Shown here: in pieces, positions 1 through 6,613 of the stretch
Layout: every line of letters starts with the position of its first letter
How positions within the stretch are numbered: position 1 is the first letter of the stretch
Assembly: GCA_934433485.1 (NCBI GenBank)
Contig: CAKRZR010000003.1
Location: forward strand, 62,001-126,000
DNA length: 64,000 bases
Reading direction: 5' to 3'
Source of the DNA: an uncultured Eubacteriales bacterium
Lineage (GTDB): Bacteria > Bacillota > Clostridia > Oscillospirales > CAG-272
Position numbers and translations under genes: made by a program
The notes under the pieces: generated by a model
What the model saw: only the letters and a program-made list of their open reading frames with translations
The model's database searches: none
Told to the model about the DNA's origin: nothing

Positions 1-311
1 CTTCTACGGCGAGATTGCGATTGTAGATCGCGTCGTTCACGAGGGAGCCGTTCATCTCCTCCGCCTCATAATCGTCCGCGATATAGCTGTACGACACGAT
101 CCGAAATTCCCGTCCGTCAAAATCTTTTTCCGGCAGGTTGTCGCTGACATCCGCACGCGTGGTTTCCGATTCTGATTCCGCGACCGTTTCCGCTGTCGTT
201 TCGGTTGTGGTCTCCGGCTCTGTTCCCGCTTCCTTCTGCCCACAGGCGGAGCACAGCATTGCGGCAAGCAGCCAAAGGAGAACCACACGTTTTTTTACGC
301 TCTTTTTCATA
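1..311 (-). CDS. Extracellular solute-binding lipoprotein, N-terminal part (truncated by window edge)
   Basis: Only the first ~103 residues are present; the gene runs off the left edge. The ATG at 311 follows an AGAAAGGG ribosome site. The protein begins with MKKSVKKR, a hydrophobic stretch and a lipobox with Cys23 (CSAC), then a Thr/Glu-rich linker typical of a lipoprotein tether. The next segment carries the motif FDGREFRI...NDAIYNRNLAVE, which is nearly the same as in the lipoproteins at 21910-23382 and 51737-53251, so it is a paralogue of those. Predicted role: ligand capture (probably a carbohydrate) for an ABC importer. A possible -10 (TATAAT, reverse strand) lies at 345-350. Confidence 0.8.
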
Positions 312-426
312 CACAGTTTCCCTTTCTTGTGATTGTTTTTCTCCATTATACACAATTCCCGGCGCACGAAAAAGCGGTCAGATACGGAATTGACGGTAAT
401 TTTCCGTGATTTTTTCTTTTTTTGCC

Positions 427-455
427 TTGCAATCGCGGCGTGGATCCTGTAAAAT
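427..455 (+). promoter_or_regulatory. Sigma-A type promoter of the AraC-family gene
   Basis: TTGCAA at 427-432 and TAAAAT at 450-455 are separated by 17 nt. Transcription would start near 462, about 40 nt before the ATG at 503. Just upstream, ACGGAA (384-389) and TTCCGT (402-407) form an inverted repeat between the two divergent genes and could be an operator. That last point is inference. Confidence 0.55.
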
Positions 456-502
456 CTATAGAAAAAGCCAGAACAACACGGGAAAGGAGCGCCAAAGGCT
501 TT

Positions 503-1495
503 ATGCAGCCGTATGTTTTTTACACCGTTTCCTTCCGTTCCCTGCCGCGCATGGCGTTTGTGTGCAGCCTGACAAACGTCCTGACCGCCAGGAGCCGCAA
601 CGTGATCGACCATCGCCGGAACATGATTGAGCTGTCCTTTGCGAGCGGCTGTGAACGGTATATTGAGATGTCGGACACACGTTACCTGGTGCCGGAAAAC
701 CAGATCTGCACGTTTTTCCCGGACGAACGCTATGTCATCTATCCGCGCCTTACCGGAGAAAGCGCCGCCGTATGGTCGCAGTCCGCTGCCGTCACGGTGG
801 AAAATATGGTCTATCAGAAATACGGCATGGACAGCGCCGCGGAGGTGGACGCATTTGTACGCGCTCTGCCGACGGACACCTTTGTGCTGCCGCAGGTTTT
901 CGATCCCGGCGAAGTCGGCATGGAGCAGCTCCACCGCCACTTCCACGCACTGTGCGTCGCGTATATGGAGGATTCCGCCGCCGGCAGACTGCGCTGTGTA
1001 TCGGAATGGCTCCGTCTCTGCGCCTTCATCGACGAGGTCTTCCGCACCGCCATCCACGCAGCCATATCCGCGCCCGTTACCGATCCGAAATCGGCGTATT
1101 ACTATGTGTACAAGATCAAGCGGCGGATCCTTGGCGATCTTGCCGCTCCGGTTTCCCTGACCGCCATCGCCGCCGAGCTGGGTCGCTCCCCGGACTACAT
1201 CGGCAGGCTTTTCCGCGCGGAATGCGGCGTTGGTATCCATGAATACGTGAACCGACAGCGGGTCATGCGTCTGCAGGATATGATCTGCTTCGACCGTGAC
1301 CGTCCGCTTGCCGCCCTGTGCGCCGACGTGGGACTGACCGACATCCGCTATGCCCAGCGTCTGTTCAAAAAGCATACCGGCGTGACCATGCAGCAATGCC
1401 GACAGCTGTCCGGCGGTCTGACGCTCTATCACCGCAATCCCTGGCACGAAAACGACCTCGATCACGATATTTACGCGGAAAGCCACGGCATATAG
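503..1495 (+). CDS. AraC-family transcriptional regulator
   Basis: This 330-residue protein has a poorly conserved N-terminal sensing region and a C-terminal AraC/XylS double helix-turn-helix at about residues 205-301. That region contains VSLTAIAAELGRSPDYIGRLF for the first HTH and the typical hallmark LCADVGLTDIRYAQRLFKKHTGVT for the second, read in pieces. I chose ATG 503 because the frame opens further upstream but GGAAAGGAG at 481-489 and a promoter at 427-455 point to this start. It is divergent from the lipoprotein gene at 1-311, so control of that carbohydrate-uptake gene is a reasonable guess. The ligand is unknown. Confidence 0.85.
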   Translation: MQPYVFYTVSFRSLPRMAFVCSLTNVLTARSRNVIDHRRNMIELSFASGCERYIEMSDTRYLVPENQICTFFPDERYVIYPRLTGESAAVWSQSAAVTVENMVYQKYGMDSAAEVDAFVRALPTDTFVLPQVFDPGEVGMEQLHRHFHALCVAYMEDSAAGRLRCVSEWLRLCAFIDEVFRTAIHAAISAPVTDPKSAYYYVYKIKRRILGDLAAPVSLTAIAAELGRSPDYIGRLFRAECGVGIHEYVNRQRVMRLQDMICFDRDRPLAALCADVGLTDIRYAQRLFKKHTGVTMQQCRQLSGGLTLYHRNPWHENDLDHDIYAESHGI

Positions 1496-1695
1496 GAGAA
1501 AGAATCGGGGTGGGCGCCTCCTTCACGGATCGTTTTCAAAATCCATATGTTTATTTACAAAAAGTTCCTTGTAATCTATTCCGAAACAGGATACCATATA
1601 TACATAGTGTTATACCGGTCGCGGTACACGGATCCCTGCATTCCGATCCGCTGCCGCGCCGTTTTACGGATATGCGCGATAGGGGAGGACGGCGT

Positions 1696-2670
1696 ATGTT
1701 TGGTTATGTCATGCCGTATGTCCCGACGCTGCAGGTGCAGGAATATGAGCTGTACCGCGCTGTCTATTGCGGACTGTGCCGGGAAATGGGCAGGATCACG
1801 GGACAGGCGTCCCGTCTCACGCTCAGTTACGATTTCTGTTTTTTAGCCCTGCTGCTTTTGTCCCTGTCCGACGTGCCTTCCCGGACGGAACGCGTGCGTT
1901 GTCCGGTGCATCCGGCAAAAAAGCGGACGGTGATCGCCTCGCATCCGGCGTTGTCGGTCACATCCGCGGCGGCAGCGTGGCTCGTGGACGGCAAGCGATT
2001 GGACGATTTCACAGACGAGCATGGGCTCCGACGTCTAAAGCCGGTGCTGGCAACGCCGTTGTGTGCCGCAATGCGCGCTAGGGTCGAAAAGTCGCCGCAC
2101 GGAATGCGTGAAGTCGCAGAGGTCGTGCATGCGGGTTTGGCACGGCTGTCCTCTCTGGAGAAGGCAGGCTGTGATTCCGCGGAACAGGCCGCGCAATGCT
2201 TTGGAGAAACGCTCTCCGCGCTGTTTATCTCCTGTGGCAAAACGCTTTCGGAAGATCCCGCCGCCCACGTGATTCTCGCAGAATGCGGACTGCGGACGGG
2301 ACGGTTTCTCTACCTCTGCGACGCCATGGACGATCTCCCGGAGGACGCGCGCCGCGGCAGATACAATCCGCTGCTCAGGCTGTATGGCGATTACGCGATT
2401 GCGGACGGCAAGCCGACCGACATGGTGCGCGAGGGCTTTCGGATCGCGGCAACGGTGGATCTCTGCGGTCTCGGACGCGCCATCGAGCTTCTGCCCTATC
2501 CGGAGGAACCGTACACGCGTATTCTGAAAAATATCGTATACGCCGGTATGCCGCAGGTCGCGCGCAGCATTGCCGTCGGTGTGAAAAGAAAATTCCATTC
2601 GCCCGCCTCCGATTCGTGGGAGGACGAGAGCAGCATCAATCTGCCGGAGAAAAGCCCGGCACAGGAGTAA
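1696..2670 (+). CDS. DUF5685 family protein
   Basis: The protein is 324 residues. Its start (MFGYVMPY) sits 6 nt after an AGGGGAGGA ribosome site, although the frame is open much further upstream. The N-terminal region is rich in cysteine (YCGLCREMG), followed by a helical, Ala/Leu-rich body and conserved-looking motifs LCDAMDDLPEDARRGRYNPL and ILKNIVYAGMP. This matches my memory of the DUF5685 family, often found next to a small DnaJ-domain protein in Clostridia, as here with an 11 nt gap. The molecular function is unknown. The pairing suggests a chaperone-linked role. Confidence 0.75.
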   Translation: MFGYVMPYVPTLQVQEYELYRAVYCGLCREMGRITGQASRLTLSYDFCFLALLLLSLSDVPSRTERVRCPVHPAKKRTVIASHPALSVTSAAAAWLVDGKRLDDFTDEHGLRRLKPVLATPLCAAMRARVEKSPHGMREVAEVVHAGLARLSSLEKAGCDSAEQAAQCFGETLSALFISCGKTLSEDPAAHVILAECGLRTGRFLYLCDAMDDLPEDARRGRYNPLLRLYGDYAIADGKPTDMVREGFRIAATVDLCGLGRAIELLPYPEEPYTRILKNIVYAGMPQVARSIAVGVKRKFHSPASDSWEDESSINLPEKSPAQE

Positions 2671-2680
2671 AAATTACCGT

Positions 2681-3304
2681 ATGAAAGATCCTTACAGTGT
2701 CCTTGGTGTGCCCCGGGACGCCGATGACGACGCCATTAAAAAAGCATACAGAGAGCTTGCCCGCAAATATCATCCCGACAACTACGCCGGTACGAATCTC
2801 GCCGAGGTCGCGGAAGAGAAGATGAAGGAGATCAACGAAGCGTACGACGCGGTGCAGAAGGAGCGGCAGACGGCGAAGGACGGTCAGGCATCCTACACAC
2901 AGGGCGCCTACTCGACCTACACCTCCTCCGGCACCACATCATTCGCGGAAATCCGGGAGCTGATCCGTGCCGGTCGCTATTCCGAGGCGGAGCTGAAAAT
3001 CGACGCCACACCTGCCGGGGAGCGCGGCGCAGAATGGAATTATCTGAAGGGCTGTCTGCTTGTCCAGCGCGGTTACTACTACGACGCGATGAAATACATC
3101 GAGGTCGCGTGCTATCTGGATCCGGGCAACGCCGAATACCGCGAGGCAAAACGGCGTATGAACGCGCAAAGCACCACGTTCGGTTCGCCCTATCGCACGA
3201 ATACCCACATGGGCACGTCGGATGTCTGCGGCCTGTGCGCCAATCTGCTCTGCGCGGACGCGCTTTGCGAATGCTGCGGCGGTGACCTGATCCCGTGCTG
3301 CTGA
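2681..3304 (+). CDS. J-domain protein with cysteine-rich C terminus
   Basis: This 207-residue protein starts with a J domain (about residues 1-65, DPYSVLGVPRDADDDAIKKA, with the HPD motif in KYHPDNY). It would stimulate ATP hydrolysis by an Hsp70 (DnaK). The middle (about 90-150) has TPR-like helices (RYSEAELKI, YDAMKYIEVACYLDPGNAEY). The last ~30 residues hold eight cysteines (VCGLCANLLC, LCECCGG, CC) that may bind metal. It is not full DnaJ, as it lacks the Gly/Phe region and the four-repeat zinc domain. It follows the DUF5685 gene by 10 nt, so the two are probably co-transcribed. Confidence 0.85.
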   Translation: MKDPYSVLGVPRDADDDAIKKAYRELARKYHPDNYAGTNLAEVAEEKMKEINEAYDAVQKERQTAKDGQASYTQGAYSTYTSSGTTSFAEIRELIRAGRYSEAELKIDATPAGERGAEWNYLKGCLLVQRGYYYDAMKYIEVACYLDPGNAEYREAKRRMNAQSTTFGSPYRTNTHMGTSDVCGLCANLLCADALCECCGGDLIPCC

Positions 3305-3382
3305 GCGAGTGGGAGTGCCGTGCGGCTGAATCGTGCAGCGATCCCTCCTACTCATTTAGCTGAAAACTATTGAGGTACGAGC

Positions 3383-4003
3383 ATGAAAGATACGCAAAAA
3401 AAACAAAATACCGCGTCCCGCATCGATTTGAAAATGGCGGCGGATCATGTGTCGGAAAAGCCGGAGAGCGAACGGGACAAAAAAAAGCGCGAGACCCGGT
3501 GGTTGACCTTTTCCGCGATCCTCGCCGCCGCCTCTGTGGGACTGTTGTATGTCGGATCGCTGACGGTGTTTGATCTGTCGATGATTCTGGTATGCGCGCT
3601 TGTGACAATGTTTCTATATGTGGAAGCAGGGCGGAAATTCGCGGGGCTATATGTCGCTGTGACGGGGCTGCTTTGCCTCATTCTCCTGCCTTCCAAGCTC
3701 ATGGCGCTGACTTACATTCTCATCGGCGGCGTCTACCCGATCCTGAAGGCGACATTTGAAAAATTCCGTCCCCTGTTTGCCTGGGCGCTCAAGCTCTCCG
3801 TGCTCGATTCCATGCTGCTCTGTCTCATCGTGCTTGCCAAGCTCGTTTTTGTCGCGGAGGACAGCTACTTTGACTTCACCCTGCCGCTCTTACTCGGCGG
3901 AACGGTTTTCTTCATCATTTACGATCTCGCGCTGACTGGCTGTGTGACCTTGTATATCGTTAAGCTGCGCCGCCGTCTCGGGATGAAGAAAAAGCTGTTC
4001 TGA
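3383..4003 (+). CDS. Integral membrane protein, function unknown
   Basis: This is a 206-residue protein with a charged, Lys/Glu-rich N terminus (about residues 1-40) and then five or six hydrophobic spans (about 42-65, 67-85, 95-120, 128-150, 160-190), ending in a basic tail RRRLGMKKKLF. A GAGG ribosome site precedes the ATG. I do not recognise the family. The architecture is like small ECF-S or DUF2232-type membrane proteins, but I see no diagnostic motif. It lies after the DnaJ-like gene, with a 9-bp imperfect hairpin (GAGTGGGAG/CTCCTACTC) in the 78-nt gap. It is followed by a terminator-like hairpin. Confidence 0.6.
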   Translation: MKDTQKKQNTASRIDLKMAADHVSEKPESERDKKKRETRWLTFSAILAAASVGLLYVGSLTVFDLSMILVCALVTMFLYVEAGRKFAGLYVAVTGLLCLILLPSKLMALTYILIGGVYPILKATFEKFRPLFAWALKLSVLDSMLLCLIVLAKLVFVAEDSYFDFTLPLLLGGTVFFIIYDLALTGCVTLYIVKLRRRLGMKKKLF

Positions 4004-4090
4004 CCCACACGGACAGGCAGTCTCACGATGGCACAATACACAAACCAGACGCAGAATAAAAAAATCCGTTGTGGATTCTTTACGAAGTTG

Positions 4091-4120
4091 ACCCCGTTTC
4101 GTTGACAGCGGGGTTCTCTT
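4091..4120 (+). terminator. Hairpin with T-rich tail ending the upstream unit
   Basis: ACCCCG (4091-4096) pairs with CGGGGT (4109-4114) and is followed by TCTCTTT. The -35 box of the next promoter (4102-4107) lies in its loop, so the terminator and the promoter are interleaved. A second small hairpin, AATCC/GGATT, lies just upstream at about 4068-4082. Confidence 0.5.
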
Positions 4121-4131
4121 TATTGTATAAT
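4102..4131 (+). promoter_or_regulatory. Promoter of the yicC-spoVM operon
   Basis: TTGACA at 4102-4107 and TATAAT at 4126-4131 are both perfect consensus, with an 18 nt spacer. The start would be near 4138, with a ~43 nt leader to the yicC ATG. No other equally clear promoter was seen before 18673, so this probably drives the whole housekeeping run. Confidence 0.8.
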
Positions 4132-4180
4132 ATAGGGTACGAAGACCACACATCGTGACCGAAAGAGAGGAGCACGATCC

Positions 4181-5074
4181 ATGCCAAGAAGTATGACAGC
4201 GTTCGGCAGGGCGAGAGCCATGAACGGCGCGGGAAACAGAGATATCACGGCGGAGCTCAAAAGCGTGAACAGCCGGTATCTCGACGTTTCCGTCAAACTG
4301 CCGCGCAATTACAGCTTTTTAGAAGAAAAAATCAAAACATACCTCACCTCCCGCGGCATTTCACGTGGGAAAATCGAGGTTTTCATCAGTGTAAACGTCA
4401 CGGAGGACGACGGCACCACCTATGCGCTGGACACCGCCGCGGCTGCCTCCTATATCGACGCCCTGCGCGTTCTGCGGGACAAATTCGCACTGTCTGACGA
4501 CATTTCCGTCATGACCGTGGCGCAGAACCGCGATCTTTTCCTTGTCCAGAAAGCGGAGGACGACACCGACCGCGACTGGGACGATGTACGTGCCGTATTG
4601 TCCGTCGCCGTGGACGCTTTTCTCGCACAGCGCGAACGAGAGGGAGCGAATCTCTGTGCCGATATGGCGGAAAAGCTCTCCCGGATCCGCGCGCTTGCCG
4701 GAGAGATCAAAGTCCTGTCCGAGGCGGACATCGCCGGGTACTCCGAAAAGCTTGTGAAACGAATCAAACAGTTCCTGTCCGACTTTGACACCGAAGCGGC
4801 GGAGCAGCGCATTTTGACAGAGGCTGCCATCTACGCGGATCGCGCCGCCATCGACGAAGAGCTCGTCCGGCTCGATTCCCATTTTGCCGCTATGGAGGAA
4901 ATGCTTGTCTCGCGGGACGCGGTCGGTCGGAAAATGGACTTTCTCCTGCAGGAGATGAACCGCGAAACGAACACCATCGGCTCCAAAGCAGGCAACGCCG
5001 AGATCGCACACCGGGTTGTGGACATCAAGTGCGAGCTGGAGAAGATCCGTGAGCAGGTGCAGAATATCGAGTAG
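4181..5074 (+). CDS. yicC: YicC/YloC family endoribonuclease
   Basis: The 297-residue protein begins with the family signature SMTAFGRA and continues with TAELKSVNSRYLDVSVKLPR. It ends with the conserved block FLLQEMNRETNTIGSKAGNA and VDIKCELEKIREQVQNIE. Length and both end motifs match the family. YicC proteins are known as RNA-binding endoribonucleases affecting RNA turnover and sporulation. The start has GAGAGGAGC as ribosome site. It is the first gene of the operon and sits 27 nt before remA, which is the usual Bacillota order. Confidence 0.93.
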   Translation: MPRSMTAFGRARAMNGAGNRDITAELKSVNSRYLDVSVKLPRNYSFLEEKIKTYLTSRGISRGKIEVFISVNVTEDDGTTYALDTAAAASYIDALRVLRDKFALSDDISVMTVAQNRDLFLVQKAEDDTDRDWDDVRAVLSVAVDAFLAQREREGANLCADMAEKLSRIRALAGEIKVLSEADIAGYSEKLVKRIKQFLSDFDTEAAEQRILTEAAIYADRAAIDEELVRLDSHFAAMEEMLVSRDAVGRKMDFLLQEMNRETNTIGSKAGNAEIAHRVVDIKCELEKIREQVQNIE

Positions 5075-5101
5075 TGTTCGTGGCAAAAATAAGGAAGAGA
5101 T

Positions 5102-5374
5102 ATGCGATTTGTAAACGTAGGCTTTAACAATATAGTAAACGCCGCGCGCGTGGTGTCCGTGATCTCCTCGGATTCCGCGCCGGCGAAACGGCTGATCCAG
5201 GACGCGCGCGACATGGGCAGAGCCATCGACTGCACCAGCGGCAGAAAGACTCGCGCCGTTCTCATCACCGACAGCGACCACGTGATCCTCTCCGCGATCC
5301 AGACAGAGACCCTCTGCGAACGGCTATCCGGCAACGACGCGGACACGGACGAAAAAGACGCGGACGAGGAATGA
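5102..5374 (+). CDS. remA: Extracellular matrix regulator RemA-like (DUF370)
   Basis: The 90-residue protein matches RemA/DUF370: FVNVGFNNIVNAARVVSVIS, then SAPAKRLIQDARD and TSGRKTRAVLITDSDHVILSA. In Bacillus subtilis RemA is a DNA-binding activator of biofilm matrix and osmoprotection genes. The arginine-rich surface motif RKTR is present. The acidic C-terminal tail (DDADTDEKDADEE-like) goes beyond the family core. It lies between yicC and gmk as in B. subtilis. Confidence 0.92.
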   Translation: MRFVNVGFNNIVNAARVVSVISSDSAPAKRLIQDARDMGRAIDCTSGRKTRAVLITDSDHVILSAIQTETLCERLSGNDADTDEKDADEE

Positions 5375-5383
5375 TCCGCCACA

Positions 5384-5411
5384 ACAAAGAGGCTACCACA
5401 AAGAGGCTACC
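5384..5411 (+). repeat. 14-bp exact tandem duplication carrying the gmk ribosome site
   Basis: The unit ACAAAGAGGCTACC occurs at 5384-5397 and again, without a gap, at 5398-5411. Each copy carries a GAGG. Only the second is at a workable distance (8 nt) from the gmk ATG at 5415. This looks like a recent slippage duplication. Confidence 0.85.
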
Positions 5412-5414
5412 ACT

Positions 5415-6029
5415 ATGAATGACAAAGGACTGATTATTGTGATCTCCGGACCGTCCGGCAGCGGCAAGGGCACCGTCGTGAAGGAGCTTTTGCAAAACGA
5501 CGACCGCGTCGGACTGTCGATCTCCGCGACCACACGCGCCCCCAGAGAAGGGGAAGCGGAGGGCGTACACTACCATTTTATGACAAAGGAGCGTTTTCGC
5601 ACCCTGCTCGCAAACGGTGAGATCGTCGAGCACACGGAGTACAGCGGCAATTATTACGGCACCCTGCGCTCCGAGATTGAGCGTGTCACCGGCGCGGGAC
5701 TGGATCTGATTCTGGAAATCGAGGTCGAGGGCGCGATGCAGATCAAGAATCTCTACGGAGACCGCGCCGTGCTCGTCATGCTCATTGCCCCGGACAGCGC
5801 GGAACAGGAAAGACGGCTGCGCGATCGGCAAACCGAGACAGAAGCGGTGATCCAGGCCCGCCTGGAACGGACAAAATATGAGCTGTCCCTGGCGCCGCGA
5901 TACGAATACATCGTAGTCAACGAAACCGGACGGCTCACCGAATGCGCCGAAACGCTGTCCCACATCATCCGCGCGGCAAAGCAGAACCGCACAAGAATGC
6001 AGCCGGTGCTGGACGCGTATTACGAATAA
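5415..6029 (+). CDS. gmk: Guanylate kinase
   Basis: Phosphorylates GMP to GDP with ATP. The 204-residue protein has the P-loop SGPSGSGKGT at about residues 10-19, the GMP-binding segment ISATTRAPREGEAEGVHYHF, the motif EHTEYSGNYYGT, and the lid region RLRDRQTETEAVIQARL. Length is normal for bacterial Gmk. The start is fixed by the GAGG in the second copy of the 14-bp repeat upstream. It sits between remA and rpoZ, as is usual in Bacillota. Confidence 0.97.
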   Translation: MNDKGLIIVISGPSGSGKGTVVKELLQNDDRVGLSISATTRAPREGEAEGVHYHFMTKERFRTLLANGEIVEHTEYSGNYYGTLRSEIERVTGAGLDLILEIEVEGAMQIKNLYGDRAVLVMLIAPDSAEQERRLRDRQTETEAVIQARLERTKYELSLAPRYEYIVVNETGRLTECAETLSHIIRAAKQNRTRMQPVLDAYYE

Positions 6030-6067
6030 AACACACACAGACAATCACAAAACGGAGATAGAACCAT

Positions 6068-6574
6068 ATGCAAGAGAAGCAGGCAAGTATGATTTCCCCA
6101 TCCATCAACGAGCTGACCGAAAACGGTAAGATCAACCGCTACGAGCTCGTCGTCGCCACCGCAAAGGCCGCGCGCATCATCACAGACGAATACGTCCGTC
6201 AGCGCGAATACGCCGAGAAGATCGCCATGAGTAAGGAAGGCGACAAGAACAAGCACATCGCGAACTACATCAAAAAGGAATACCGCGACGAAAAGGCCGT
6301 CAAAAACGCCATCATGGGTTTGTACGACGGCGAGTTCCGTATTCTCTCTCCGGAAGAAGCCGAGGAAAAGCATAAAAAGGAAGCGGCGGAGGAAGCGGCG
6401 CGCAAAGAAGCCAAGGCACGCGAGCTGGAAAAGGTAATGGAGCAGCAGGCGGCAGAGGACGCGGCGGCGGAGGAAGAGGACGATACCGATTTCGATGTAG
6501 AGGACGATCTCGACGATCTGGAGCCGAGCGCAGAGGATCTCGCGTCCGCAGAGGATTTCGAGAAAGAGCTGTAA
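6068..6574 (+). CDS. rpoZ: RNA polymerase omega subunit with long acidic tail
   Basis: The core is recognisable: SPSINELTENGKINRYELVV, ATAKAARIITDEY, then after an insertion KAVKNAIMGLYDGEFRIL. Omega helps assemble the RNA polymerase beta-prime subunit. At 168 residues it is about twice the usual length. The extra ~75 residues form a Lys/Glu/Ala-rich probable coiled coil (about 96-135) and then a strongly acidic tail full of Glu and Asp (about 136-168). The position between gmk and priA is standard. The usual coaBC gene that often lies between omega and priA is not here. Confidence 0.9.
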   Translation: MQEKQASMISPSINELTENGKINRYELVVATAKAARIITDEYVRQREYAEKIAMSKEGDKNKHIANYIKKEYRDEKAVKNAIMGLYDGEFRILSPEEAEEKHKKEAAEEAARKEAKARELEKVMEQQAAEDAAAEEEDDTDFDVEDDLDDLEPSAEDLASAEDFEKEL

Positions 6575-6613
6575 TACGGCGCTAAACATATCTGCCAAAA
6601 AGGAGGCTCGACT

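Noticed and set aside
1318..1695. Upstream extension of the DUF5685 frame through the AraC gene end
   Set aside because: A clear ribosome site lies just before ATG 1696, and the extension has no family sequence and overlaps the regulator.
3305..3382. Hairpin GAGTGGGAG/CTCCTACTC as a terminator
   Set aside because: The loop is about 29 nt and no T-run follows; it may be an mRNA fold only.
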